Assembly (NCBI GenBank): GCA_937928755.1
Contig: CALEZI010000127.1
Location: 62,001 to 126,000, forward strand
DNA: 64,000 bases
Source: an uncultured Rhodanobacteraceae bacterium
GTDB lineage: Bacteria > Pseudomonadota > Gammaproteobacteria > Xanthomonadales > SZUA-5
Reading direction: 5' to 3'
Positions 43,402 through 51,451 of the stretch are shown piece by piece. Positions within the stretch are counted from its first letter, which is position 1; every line of letters begins with the position of its first letter. The notes under the pieces were generated by a model, which saw only the letters and a program-made list of their open reading frames with translations, was not told the origin of the DNA and made no database searches. A program made the translations under genes and the position numbers.

Positions 43402-43480
43402 CGTAGGTTGGGCTGAGGCGCAGCCGTGCCCAACAGCTGCGCCAGGAGTTGGGCACGGCTGCGCCTTGGCCCAACCTACG
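43402..43480. repeat. Large inverted repeat, GTAGGTTGGGCTGAGGCGCA family
   Basis: The left arm CGTAGGTTGGGCTGAGGCGC (continuing AGCCGTGCCCAAC) pairs with a right arm ending GGCCCAACCTACG. Arms are about 33 bases with few mismatches. Only one copy is seen in the window; its form is that of a dispersed palindromic element. It lies between the hypothetical gene and hupE. Confidence 0.85.
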
Positions 43481-43513
43481 CACGCCTCGCAACTCGCAAC
43501 GACGCGTCGGGGC

Positions 43514-44125
43514 TCAGCTCTGCAGCAGCACCACGCCGGCCAGCGCCATTGCAACGCCAGCGCTTCGGACCAGCGAAAAGCCAGTGACCGACAGGCGTGC
43601 CAGCGCAACTCCGGCGAGGGCGCCAGTGGCGTGCAATAACGCGGTCGACGTCACGAAGCCGACCAGGAACGCCGCCGCGCCGGCTGCCGTCGGAAGTTCG
43701 ACGCCATGGGCATGGCCGTGCAGCGCGGCGCACAGTGCCACCAGGGTCATTGCGGAGGGCAGGGTGGGCTTCAGCGCGAGTGCGATCGGCAGGCCGATCG
43801 CCAGCACACTGAGCGCGATCAGGTGCTCGGCGGGACTGCCGCCGATCAGCCCGGACATGGCCGCCACTGAGGCGAGTGCCATCACGCTGACAAAGGTGGT
43901 CGGCAACAACCAGCGCGCCTTTCCGCCCAGTGTCGCCGCAAACAGGCCTACGCCCACCATGACCAGCAGATGGTCGAGGCCGGCAACCGGGTGCAACATC
44001 CCGTGGACGACATCACTGTGGCCATCTGCGGCGGAATGCGCCCACGCCTGCATCGGCAGTGTCGCGGCGACGAGGGCGAGGCCGATGCGCTTCGCTGACG
44101 GTGAACATGCGTTGAATTCGAACAT
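43514..44125 (-). CDS. hupE: HupE/UreJ-family protein, probable nickel permease
   Basis: A protein of 203 residues with a signal-like start, the family motif HPVAGLDHLLVMVGVGLFAA (about residues 45-64) and a second His cluster ALHGHAHGVELP, then six hydrophobic helices. HupE proteins sit next to hydrogenase genes and UreJ next to urease genes, and are thought to move nickel. Its place beside the [NiFe] hydrogenase fits. It lies 34 bases after the cytochrome c gene in the same direction, so the two probably form one unit. Confidence 0.93.
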   Translation of the reverse strand: MFEFNACSPSAKRIGLALVAATLPMQAWAHSAADGHSDVVHGMLHPVAGLDHLLVMVGVGLFAATLGGKARWLLPTTFVSVMALASVAAMSGLIGGSPAEHLIALSVLAIGLPIALALKPTLPSAMTLVALCAALHGHAHGVELPTAAGAAAFLVGFVTSTALLHATGALAGVALARLSVTGFSLVRSAGVAMALAGVVLLQS

Positions 44126-44159
44126 GACGGTCAGTCCTTGTGCAGGAAAAGCGAGGGGC

Positions 44160-44597
44160 TCATTTCAGCTTCTGCAGTGCATCGATGATGCGCCTGCGCT
44201 CGTCGGCGTCGCGGACCTGCGACAGGGTCTTGCTGGTGCCGGGAAGATAGCCTACCGGATCGGCCAGATATGCATCGATCTCAGCGGCCGACCAGCTTCC
44301 CGCGGAACCCGCCAGCGCAGGTGAGTAACCGAACCACGAGGAGCTGGCCTTGTCGGCCCCGTCGATCCCCCACAGCGCTGGCGCGGAACTTTCCGGTCCG
44401 ACGGCGTCGATGCGATGGCACACCGCACACGGCGCCAGCGGGCCCTGTTCGGAGGGGATCAGCGTGCTGTAGCGCAGACCATCGACGGTGCCGACATTGC
44501 CGTGATGGTCGCCCGACTCGGTCGCCAGCGCCCATGTGATTACGGCCAGGATCAGCGCGGCCGCGCCCAGGGTTGCCAGTTGCGGAGAGAAGCGCAC
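44160..44597 (-). CDS. Monoheme cytochrome c with Lys at the usual axial Met position
   Basis: A protein of 145 residues. An N-terminal hydrophobic segment (LGAAALILAVITWALA) may be an uncleaved anchor or signal. The heme site is CAVCH (57-61). The C-terminal part follows class I cytochromes (YLPGTSKTLSQVRDADERRR), where family members read PGTKM; here the Met position is Lys123, and the protein has no methionine besides the first. The heme may therefore have a Lys, His or open sixth ligand. It shares the FNR site at 44700 with the divergent hydrogenase operon and may accept or donate its electrons. Confidence 0.88.
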   Translation of the reverse strand: MRFSPQLATLGAAALILAVITWALATESGDHHGNVGTVDGLRYSTLIPSEQGPLAPCAVCHRIDAVGPESSAPALWGIDGADKASSSWFGYSPALAGSAGSWSAAEIDAYLADPVGYLPGTSKTLSQVRDADERRRIIDALQKLK

Positions 44598-44699
44598 GGG
44601 AGTCCTCCTGCCTGATTCCCCATCGCCGCTGCGGCGACATGCGCCATTGACCTACGTTTGCGCGGGTCGCGTCATGACATTCGTCAAAGTTCACCGAGT

Positions 44700-44713
44700 T
44701 TGATCGTGATCAA
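44700..44713. promoter_or_regulatory. Perfect FNR/ANR binding site (TTGATCGTGATCAA)
   Basis: An exact match to TTGAT-N4-ATCAA between the divergent cytochrome c gene (44597) and hydrogenase operon (44794). The centre is 87 bases from the hydrogenase start codon and 109 from the cytochrome start, so it could activate either or both under low oxygen. Confidence 0.75.
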
Positions 44714-44793
44714 CATCGGCTTGGTCAGCACGAGCACCATGCGAGGCGCTGGCGCGGAATGCATGGCCATGACATAGCTCGGGAGTGGGCGCG

Positions 44794-45981
44794 ATGATCA
44801 TCGATGCAAAGCAACGGACGACCCTGGACGCATGGCTGAAGGATGCGCTGTCAGACGCCCAGGCGGATCAACCGATCGCCTTGCTCGGCGGCATCAGTCG
44901 CCGCCAGATGCTGAAGTTCTGCGCCGGCGTGGCGGCGACCATGGGTTTGAGTCAGGCTGCCGGTGTGCGCATGGCATTGGCGGCGGAGAACCCGAAACGT
45001 CCACCGGTGATCTGGCTGCACGGTCAGGAGTGCACCGGGTGCACCGAGTCCTTGTTGCGTTCGTATCACCCGACGCTGGAGTCGTTGATCCTCGATGTGA
45101 TCTCGCTGGATTACCACGAGACCTTGTGCGTGGGCGCCGGCAAGCAGGCGCTCGACTACAAGCACAAGATCATGGACGAGTACCGCGGCAAGTACATCCT
45201 GGTCACCGAGGGCGGCACGCCGATGGCTGACGGTGGGATCTACTGCAAGGTGGGCGGAAAGACCCAGGTGGAGTTGGTTCGCGAGGCTGCCGAGGGTGCG
45301 GCGGCGGTCATAGCGATCGGTTCGTGCGCAGCTTGGGGCGGCGTGCAGTCGGCCTACCCGAATCCGACTGGCGCGGTCGGCACCCAGGAGGTGATTCCGG
45401 GCAAGACGGTGATCAACGTGCCGGGCTGCCCACCGAATCCGTACAACTTCCTGTCCACGGTGCTGCACATCCTGACCTTCGGCGAACCGCCAGCGCTGGA
45501 CGAGCACAATCGACCGAAGTTCGCCTACGGCCGCCTGATCCACGAGAACTGCGAGCGCCGCCCGCACTTCGACGCCGGTCGTTTTGCGCTGGAGTTCGGC
45601 GACGCCGGCCATCGCCAGGGCTTCTGCCTGTACAAGATCGGCTGCAAGGGACCGGAGACCTACGCCAACTGCCCGTCCATCGGCTTCGGCGACGTCGGCG
45701 AGGGCAACTGGCCGGTCGGCATCGGCGCGCCGTGCTTCGGCTGCACCGAAAAGGGCGTCGGCTTCAGCAAGCCGATTCACGCGCTCGCCGACCTGGTATC
45801 GCAGACCCCGCCGTCGGTGTATCCGGCGGTTGACGGCGCGCGCGGGCAGGGCGCCAGTCCGGGTGCTGCGGCATTGGTCGGTGGCGTGGTCGGGGTAGCG
45901 CTCGGTGCGGGCGCGATGTTCGTCAAGGACATGGCGCGGGAACGCGATCAAGCCGAGAAGCAGTCCGCGCGGGAGGTGTGA
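44794..45981 (+). CDS. hybO: [NiFe] hydrogenase small subunit, Hyb type (HybO)
   Basis: A protein of 395 residues from the ATG at 44794 (GGGAG upstream; a GTG at 44785 is possible). The Tat signal carries SRRQMLKFCAG at about residue 36. Cluster cysteines are visible: GQECTGCTESLLR (proximal), GSCAAWGG, VPGCPPNPYN, HENCERRPHF...GFCLYKIGCKG (distal) and NWPVGIGAPCFGCTE (medial). The proximal motif has Gly where oxygen-tolerant enzymes have an extra Cys (CTCC), so it should be the standard oxygen-sensitive type. A C-terminal helix anchors it. It forms the uptake hydrogenase with HybC. Confidence 0.96.
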   Translation: MIIDAKQRTTLDAWLKDALSDAQADQPIALLGGISRRQMLKFCAGVAATMGLSQAAGVRMALAAENPKRPPVIWLHGQECTGCTESLLRSYHPTLESLILDVISLDYHETLCVGAGKQALDYKHKIMDEYRGKYILVTEGGTPMADGGIYCKVGGKTQVELVREAAEGAAAVIAIGSCAAWGGVQSAYPNPTGAVGTQEVIPGKTVINVPGCPPNPYNFLSTVLHILTFGEPPALDEHNRPKFAYGRLIHENCERRPHFDAGRFALEFGDAGHRQGFCLYKIGCKGPETYANCPSIGFGDVGEGNWPVGIGAPCFGCTEKGVGFSKPIHALADLVSQTPPSVYPAVDGARGQGASPGAAALVGGVVGVALGAGAMFVKDMARERDQAEKQSAREV

Positions 45982-45982
45982 A

Positions 45983-47002
45983 ATGACGCTCTCTCGTCGA
46001 CAATTCCTGACCGGCGCGGGCGCCGGGGCAGCAACGGCGGCATGTCTGGTCTCAGCCCCGGCGCAGGCGATCTCGCGTGAACCGAAACAGATGCCCGAGG
46101 GTGCACTCGGGATGCTGTTCGACTCGACGCTGTGCATTGGCTGCCAGGCTTGCGTGTCGGCCTGCCGCGCCGCCAACGGCGTTGAACTGGGCGCAGTACC
46201 GGCACCGCTGGCCGACTGGAATGCCGCCAACACCTGGGCCGTGGCTGACGACCTCGATGGCGTCACGCTGAACGTGATCAAGGTTTATCGCAACGGTGAC
46301 GCCTCGGTGAAGGACCGCGAAACCAACGGCTTTGCATTCATCAAGCGTAACTGCCTGCATTGCGTCGACGCCAGTTGCGTCTCGGTGTGTCCGGTCAGCG
46401 CGATGATCAAGGACCCGGTCACCGGCATCGTCACCCACGATGCCAGTGCCTGCCTCGGCTGCCGCTACTGTTCCTACGGCTGTCCATTCGGCGTGCCGCA
46501 GTTCGACCTCAACAACACCTTCGGGCAGATCAACAAATGCGAGATGTGCGCGCACCTGCAGGCGCAGGGCGGCATCCCGGCCTGCTGCGATGTCTGTCCC
46601 ACCGGGGCGTCGCTGTTTGGCCCGGTGGCGTTGTTGCAGGCCGAGGCCGAAGCGCGACTTGCGGCAGAGCCGGGTTCGTTGCATCAATTCCCGCGTGGCG
46701 ACATCCGCGCCGATCGGCCGCTGCACGAAGCGCCGATTCCGATCTACCAGAAGCATGTTTACGGCGAGACTGAGGTCGGCGGCACCCAGGTGCGTTATCT
46801 GAGCGCGGTGCCGTTCGAAAAGCTCGGTCTGCCCCAACTCGGACCCGATGCGCCGGTGCGCTTCGTCGAGGGGTTGCAGCACAAGCTCTACAACTACCTG
46901 CTGGCGCCGGCGCTTGCGCTGTTCGGCCTGGCCTGGGCGGTGCGTCGCAACAAACCCGGCATCGATGCGCAGGACCAGGCTCGCCACGGGAAGGAGAACT
47001 GA
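45983..47002 (+). CDS. hybA: Hydrogenase ferredoxin-like subunit HybA
   Basis: A protein of 339 residues starting 1 base after the hybO stop with GGGAGG upstream. It has a Tat signal (SRRQFLTGAGAGAAT) and four [4Fe-4S] motifs: CIGCQACVSACRAANG, CLHCVDASCVSVCPVSA, CLGCRYCSYGCPFG and CEMCAHLQ...CCDVCPTGA. A C-terminal helix (LLAPALALFGLAWAV) anchors it in the membrane. In Hyb enzymes it passes electrons from HybO to the membrane subunit HybB and so to menaquinone. Confidence 0.96.
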   Translation: MTLSRRQFLTGAGAGAATAACLVSAPAQAISREPKQMPEGALGMLFDSTLCIGCQACVSACRAANGVELGAVPAPLADWNAANTWAVADDLDGVTLNVIKVYRNGDASVKDRETNGFAFIKRNCLHCVDASCVSVCPVSAMIKDPVTGIVTHDASACLGCRYCSYGCPFGVPQFDLNNTFGQINKCEMCAHLQAQGGIPACCDVCPTGASLFGPVALLQAEAEARLAAEPGSLHQFPRGDIRADRPLHEAPIPIYQKHVYGETEVGGTQVRYLSAVPFEKLGLPQLGPDAPVRFVEGLQHKLYNYLLAPALALFGLAWAVRRNKPGIDAQDQARHGKEN

Positions 47003-47003
47003 G

Positions 47004-48161
47004 ATGTCAGGTCATCCGGAACGACTGCGCGGGGTATCGCTGTTCACGCCGTTCAGCATGGTGCTGGGCCTGCTGGTGCTGATCGCCGGCGTGTTTTTGC
47101 TGAAGCGTTTCGTCTATGGCCTCGGCGATGTCAGCAACCTGAGCCCCGGTTATCCGTGGGGTTTGTGGGTCACCTGGGATCTGATCATCGGCAGTTCGCT
47201 CGGTTGCGGCGGTTTTGCCATGGCCATGCTGATCTACGTGTTCAACAAGGGCCATTACCATCCGCTGATGCGACCGGCGCTGGTGAGCAGCCTGTTCGGC
47301 TACGTGCTGGCCGGCTCCGCGGCGGTCATCGACATGGGTCGCTGGTGGCAGTTCTACAACCTGCTGCTGCCATGGCACTGGAACTTCAGCTCGGTGATGC
47401 TGGAAACCGGCTTGTGCGTTTCCGCCTACACGATGCTGTTGTTCGTCGAGAACTCGCCGATGGTGCTGGAGCGCTTTGGCCTGGAGAAATGGCGTCAGCG
47501 CATTGCCAGCGTGATGTGGCTGATCATCTCGATCGGCATCCTGTTGCCGTTCATGCACCAGTCCTCGCTGGGTTCGATCCTGCTGGTGGTCGGCCACAAG
47601 CTGTCCCCGCTGTACCTGACGCCGTGGCTGCCGCTGCTGTTCGTCAGTTCCGTGCTGGCGATGGGCTACGCGCTGGTGGTGTTCGAAGCCACCGTGGTCA
47701 CCAGGAGCTTCCGCCTGGCTTCCGAGCATCACATGCTGTCGCGGCTGTCGACCGTGATCGGCTGGATTCTGGCGGCATGGCTGCTGCTGCGTTGGGCGGA
47801 CCTGCTCTGGCGTGACGCCCTCGGCGACGCGCTGGTCATGACGCCGCTGGCGGCGAGCTTCTGGTTCGAAAACGCGCTGGCGCTGTTCGCGGCGATTGCC
47901 TTCCTGTCGCCTGCGGCGCGGCGCGATGAGGTCTGGACCTTCCTCGCTGCGGTGGCGCTGCTGCTGTTCGCCATCGTCTACCGCTTCAATGCCTATCTGG
48001 TTGCCTACACGCCAGCGGTCGACGGTTACCAGTACTTCCCGTCGGTGCAGGAGATTCTGGTGACGCTGGGCATGATCGCGTTCGAGATTCTCGCTTACGT
48101 GGTCGTCATCAAGCTGTTTCCCGTGCTGCACTCGCCAGTGCGGCAAGCTGCGCACGCCTGA
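47004..48161 (+). CDS. hybB: Hydrogenase integral membrane subunit HybB (NrfD-like)
   Basis: A protein of 385 residues with about ten helices and no c-type heme motif. The sequence shows the HybB/NrfD pattern with GYPWGLWVTWDLIIGSSLGC near the second helix and GRWWQFYNLLLPWHWNFSSV. HybB is the quinone-reactive subunit linking the Fe-S relay to menaquinone and may also conserve energy. AAGGAG precedes the start, which follows the hybA stop by 1 base. Confidence 0.96.
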   Translation: MSGHPERLRGVSLFTPFSMVLGLLVLIAGVFLLKRFVYGLGDVSNLSPGYPWGLWVTWDLIIGSSLGCGGFAMAMLIYVFNKGHYHPLMRPALVSSLFGYVLAGSAAVIDMGRWWQFYNLLLPWHWNFSSVMLETGLCVSAYTMLLFVENSPMVLERFGLEKWRQRIASVMWLIISIGILLPFMHQSSLGSILLVVGHKLSPLYLTPWLPLLFVSSVLAMGYALVVFEATVVTRSFRLASEHHMLSRLSTVIGWILAAWLLLRWADLLWRDALGDALVMTPLAASFWFENALALFAAIAFLSPAARRDEVWTFLAAVALLLFAIVYRFNAYLVAYTPAVDGYQYFPSVQEILVTLGMIAFEILAYVVVIKLFPVLHSPVRQAAHA

Positions 48162-48175
48162 TATCGGAGAATCCC

Positions 48176-49882
48176 ATGACGCGTGTCGTGATCGATCCCA
48201 TCACCCGCATCGAAGGCCATCTGCGCGTCGATGTCGAGGTCGACAACGGGCGGGTGAGCAAGGCCTGGTCGTCCGGTCAGATGTGGCGCGGCATCGAACT
48301 GATCCTGCGGGGACGCGATCCGCGCGATGCCTGGGTGTTCGCCCAGCGCATCTGCGGCGTGTGCACCACGGTGCACGCGGTGGCCTCGGTGCGCGCGGTG
48401 GAGAACGCACTGCAACTGCCGGTGCCGCTGAACGCGCAGTACATCCGCAACATGATCATCACCGCGCACGGTATCCACGATCACTTGGTGCACTTCTATC
48501 ACCTGGCGGCACTCGACTGGGTCGATATCGTTTCGTCGTTGAGCGGCGATCCGGGCGGCGCGGCGACGCTGGCGCAGTCACTGTCGGAGTACAAGGGCAA
48601 TTCGAAACAGCAGATGCAGGCAGCGCGCGATCGCCTGAGCAACTTTGTCGGCAGCGGCCAGCTCGGTGTGTACGCCTCCGGCTATTGGGGCCATCCGGCG
48701 ATGAAGCTGCCGCCGGACGCCAACCTGATGGCCGCCGCGCACTACCTGCAGGCGCTGGAAGTGCAGCGCAGCGCCAACAAGATTGTCGCCATCCTCGGCT
48801 CGAAAACACCGCATATCCAGAACCTGGCGGTTGGCGGCGTCGCCAATCCGATCAACCCCGACAGCCAGTCGACGCTGACGCTGGAACGGCTGTACGCGGT
48901 CAAGGCGCTGATCGACGAACTCGGCGATTTCGTGCACAACGCGATGATGTCCGACGTCGCAGCAGTGGGCGCGCTGTATGCCGAGTGGACCGGCTACGGC
49001 AAGGGCATCACGAACTACCTGTCGGTGCCGGATCTGCCGCTGGATGAACTGGGCACGAAGTTCGAGCTGCCGGGTGGCCATATTCCCGACGGGGATCTCG
49101 GCAAGTTCCGCGCGATCGGCACGTACCAGGACGCGTTCTTCCGTGACGGCGTCAAGGAGGAAATCGGTCACTCCTGGTACAAGTACGCGGGCGATTCGCC
49201 GGCGCTGCATCCGTGGGACGGCCAGACCGAGCCGAACTACACGGACTTCCAGGACGACGGCAAATATTCGTGGATCAAGGCGCCGACCTTCCACGGCGAG
49301 CGCGTGCAGGTCGGCCCGCTGGCCAATGTCCTGGCGATGGCGGCGGCAGGGCACGAGTCGACGACGAAACATCTGAACAAGCTGCTGGCACAGGCCAGCG
49401 CGGTGGCCGGCTCGCAGATTCCGGTGAGTGCGCTGCATTCGACCATCGGCCGCATTGCCGCGCGCGCGGTGCGCTGCGCGGTGCTGCACGACAGCCTGGT
49501 CAACCAGTGGAACCTGCTGATGGCGAACATCGCCAAACGCGATTTCGATACCTACAACCGCCCGACCTTCCCCAAGGGCGAAATCCGCGGCTTCGGCTTC
49601 CACGAAGCGCCGCGCGGCGTGCTGTCGCACTGGGTGGTGATCGACAACGGCAAGATCAAGAACTACCAGGCGGTGGTGCCGTCGACCTGGAACGCGGGTC
49701 CGCGCGACGACCAGGGCCGGCCGGGGCCGTACGAAGCGGCGTTGCTCGACAACCCGGTCGCCGATCCGGAACTGCCGCTGGAGGTGTTGCGCACCGTGCA
49801 CAGTTTCGATCCGTGCATCGCCTGCGCCATCCACATGACCGATCCGCAACGGCGGCCGATCGTGCAGGTCAAGGCGTTCTAG
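48176..49882 (+). CDS. hybC: [NiFe] hydrogenase large subunit, Hyb type (HybC)
   Basis: A protein of 568 residues with the nickel-iron site motifs RICGVCTTVHA (L1) and DPCIACAIH (L2). A 15-residue C-terminal extension after the His is removed during maturation, consistent with the protease gene that follows. The sequence starts MTRVVIDPITRIEGHLRVD, typical of the family. The TAG stop (49880-49882) lies inside the left end of a MITE-like element. Protein length matches E. coli HybC, so the element did not obviously cut the gene. Confidence 0.97.
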   Translation: MTRVVIDPITRIEGHLRVDVEVDNGRVSKAWSSGQMWRGIELILRGRDPRDAWVFAQRICGVCTTVHAVASVRAVENALQLPVPLNAQYIRNMIITAHGIHDHLVHFYHLAALDWVDIVSSLSGDPGGAATLAQSLSEYKGNSKQQMQAARDRLSNFVGSGQLGVYASGYWGHPAMKLPPDANLMAAAHYLQALEVQRSANKIVAILGSKTPHIQNLAVGGVANPINPDSQSTLTLERLYAVKALIDELGDFVHNAMMSDVAAVGALYAEWTGYGKGITNYLSVPDLPLDELGTKFELPGGHIPDGDLGKFRAIGTYQDAFFRDGVKEEIGHSWYKYAGDSPALHPWDGQTEPNYTDFQDDGKYSWIKAPTFHGERVQVGPLANVLAMAAAGHESTTKHLNKLLAQASAVAGSQIPVSALHSTIGRIAARAVRCAVLHDSLVNQWNLLMANIAKRDFDTYNRPTFPKGEIRGFGFHEAPRGVLSHWVVIDNGKIKNYQAVVPSTWNAGPRDDQGRPGPYEAALLDNPVADPELPLEVLRTVHSFDPCIACAIHMTDPQRRPIVQVKAF

Positions 49883-50043
49883 TGTGGTTTGCCATTAATT
49901 CGTTGAATAATTTCCGCGCCTTTTGACCCGAATGCGTCGTTGTTCGTCGTCGCCATAGCCCTGCTATGACTCCTCCTCTCGCCTAGCCTCGAGCCAAAAT
50001 GCATCGGAAATTTCTTCAGCCAATTAATGGCAAACCACACTAG
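49879..50043. mobile_element. MITE-like element with about 22-bp terminal inverted repeats
   Basis: The left end CTAGTGTGGTTTGCCATTAA and the right end TTAATGGCAAACCACACTAG are perfect inverted copies, continuing with interruptions for about 45 bases (TTGAAtAATTTCCGcGC against TGAAGAAATTTCCGATGC read inward). It is 165 bases with no gene. CTAG at both outer ends may be part of the repeats or a target duplication. It fills the gap between hybC and hybD and provides the hybC stop. Confidence 0.75.
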
Positions 50044-50058
50044 CGGAGCACCACACTG

Positions 50059-50547
50059 ATGGACATCCTTGTGCTCGGTATCGGCAACATCCTGCTCGAA
50101 GACGAGGGCATCGGCGTGCATGTCGTCGAGCGTCTGCAGTCGCGATACCTGCTACCGGGCAACGTCACAGTGCTGGATGGCGGCACCTCCGGGATGACCC
50201 TGCTGGATGACATTGCCGCATGTCAGCATCTATTGATCGTCGACTGCGCCCGGCTCGACGGGCCTGCGGGCACCGTGCACGAATTTCACGGCAACGCCGT
50301 GCCGGCGTTTTTCCAGCAGCGGATCTCGCCGCATCAGATCGGGCTGTCCGATCTGCTGGCGGCAGCCGCGCTGCTCGATGCACTGCCGGCCGAGCTCTCG
50401 CTGGTCGCCATCGAGCCGGAGAGTATCGAACTGGGCATGAGCATGACCGCCACCGGCGAGCGTGCCTGCGAAGACGCGTTGCAGCGGGTGATAACACGGC
50501 TGCGCGCTCTCGGCGCCGCGCCGCAACCGCTGGCGGCAACCGCCTGA
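50059..50547 (+). CDS. hybD: Hydrogenase maturation protease HybD
   Basis: A protein of 162 residues with the family start MDILVLGIGNILLEDEGIGV, where Glu16 is a nickel ligand of the protease, then VLDGGTSGMTLL with the conserved Asp and a C-terminal SPHQIGLSDLLAA containing the conserved His. The enzyme cleaves the C-terminal extension of HybC after nickel insertion. Its stop overlaps the start of hypC. Confidence 0.96.
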   Translation: MDILVLGIGNILLEDEGIGVHVVERLQSRYLLPGNVTVLDGGTSGMTLLDDIAACQHLLIVDCARLDGPAGTVHEFHGNAVPAFFQQRISPHQIGLSDLLAAAALLDALPAELSLVAIEPESIELGMSMTATGERACEDALQRVITRLRALGAAPQPLAATA

Positions 50548-50786
50548 TGTGCCTCACCACGCCAGAGCGGGTGGTCGAACTCGGCCCCGGTTTCGCGGTG
50601 ATCGAGCGCGAGGGTCAGCGCCTGCCGATCCTGCTGCACCTGCTCGACGAGCCGGTCGCGGTGGGCGATTGGCTGGCCGTCCAGGCGCAGCGACATGCGG
50701 TGGCGAGGCTGAGTGTCGAGGAAGCTGACGAGTTGATTGGACTGTATGGCCAGATCGTAGGTCACGTTGCCCAAAGGGCTACGTGA
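50547..50786 (+). CDS. hypC: Hydrogenase assembly chaperone HypC/HybG
   Basis: A protein of 79 residues starting MCLTTPERVVEL, with the essential Cys2 that binds the Fe(CN)2CO unit and the large subunit precursor. It starts within the hybD stop (ATGA overlap). The last codons, GTAGGTCAC...ACGTGA, belong to a palindromic repeat, so the C terminus VGHVAQRAT and the stop codon are repeat-encoded. HypC normally works with HypD, which is not in the window. Confidence 0.92.
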   Translation: MCLTTPERVVELGPGFAVIEREGQRLPILLHLLDEPVAVGDWLAVQAQRHAVARLSVEEADELIGLYGQIVGHVAQRAT

Positions 50787-50830
50787 CTCGAAGCCGAATG
50801 TCACGTAGCCCTCCGGGCAACGTGACCTAC
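50757..50830. repeat. Palindromic repeat, GTAGGTCACGT family, inverted pair (copies 2 and 3)
   Basis: The unit GTAGGTCACGTTGCCCAAAG with GGCTACGTGAC (50757-50787) is followed, 12 bases later, by an inverted unit ending GGCAACGTGACCTAC (50799-50830). Each folds alone and the two pair with each other. The first encodes the last ten codons and TGA stop of hypC. Confidence 0.85.
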
Positions 50831-50871
50831 TTCCTTCCTCCGAAGGATTCACAACGAACGTTAACGGGCCG

Positions 50872-51357
50872 ATGAACGATCACCTCGCCGACCTGCGCAT
50901 CTCCCGCCTCGCGGTGCATTTTCGCGAGATCGGCGACGCGCAGATGCGCGAACTTCCGTTCTACAACGCCAGTCTCGAGGTCGAAGCCTTCGACTTCTCG
51001 CGGTTCGGCGACGACCAGCTGATCGGCGTGCTGATCACGCCGTGGTTCATGAATCTGGTGCTCCTGCCGCTCGATTACGTTGCCGTTGACGCCAATCGCT
51101 ATGGCAAATCGCGCAGCTTCGCACTGCCCGGTGGCGGAATCGAGTTCCGCTACGGTGGCGACGAGGTCGTTGGCTCGTTCTGGGCGCATTCCTTGCACTC
51201 GCCGATGCACAAGTTCGCCTCGCAAACGCATGCGCGCAGCGAAGCGCGAATACGGCTGGCCGAAGCGATGCAGAGCCCACAAACCAGGCCGGCGGTGCCA
51301 AGCCCGGGCCGACGGGCGTTCCTGACCGGCGGCGGTTCGTCCGACGGGCGGCGATAA
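50872..51357 (+). CDS. hybE: [NiFe] hydrogenase assembly chaperone HybE
   Basis: A protein of 161 residues with the HybE pattern FYNASLEVEAFDFSRFGDDQ, LIGVLITPWFMNLVLLPLD, and ALPGGGIEFRYGGDEVVG, ending in HSPMHKFASQTHARSEA and a Pro/Gly-rich tail. HybE binds the Tat-targeted small subunit precursor HybO and proofreads its export with HybC. It lies after the hypC repeat pair. GGGCC(G) gives only a poor ribosome site. Confidence 0.92.
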   Translation: MNDHLADLRISRLAVHFREIGDAQMRELPFYNASLEVEAFDFSRFGDDQLIGVLITPWFMNLVLLPLDYVAVDANRYGKSRSFALPGGGIEFRYGGDEVVGSFWAHSLHSPMHKFASQTHARSEARIRLAEAMQSPQTRPAVPSPGRRAFLTGGGSSDGRR

Positions 51358-51375
51358 GCAGTTCCGTCTCCTGCC

Positions 51376-51448
51376 TTCCTTTGCGTTCTTTGCGTCCTTT
51401 GCGGACAATCCTTTAGGTCAACGACTTGCTGTTGGGTTGGTGAGAGCC
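51376..51448. repeat. Half copy of the composite GTCCGCAAAGG element, upstream of hypA
   Basis: TTCCTTTGCGTTCTTTGCGT then CCTTTGCGGACAAT, followed by the shared flank TCAACGACTTGCTGTTGGGT and GGTGAGAGCC. Only the right arm and flank are present. GGTGAGAG ends a few bases before the hypA ATG and is its likely ribosome binding site. Confidence 0.75.
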
Positions 51449-51451
51449 GCA

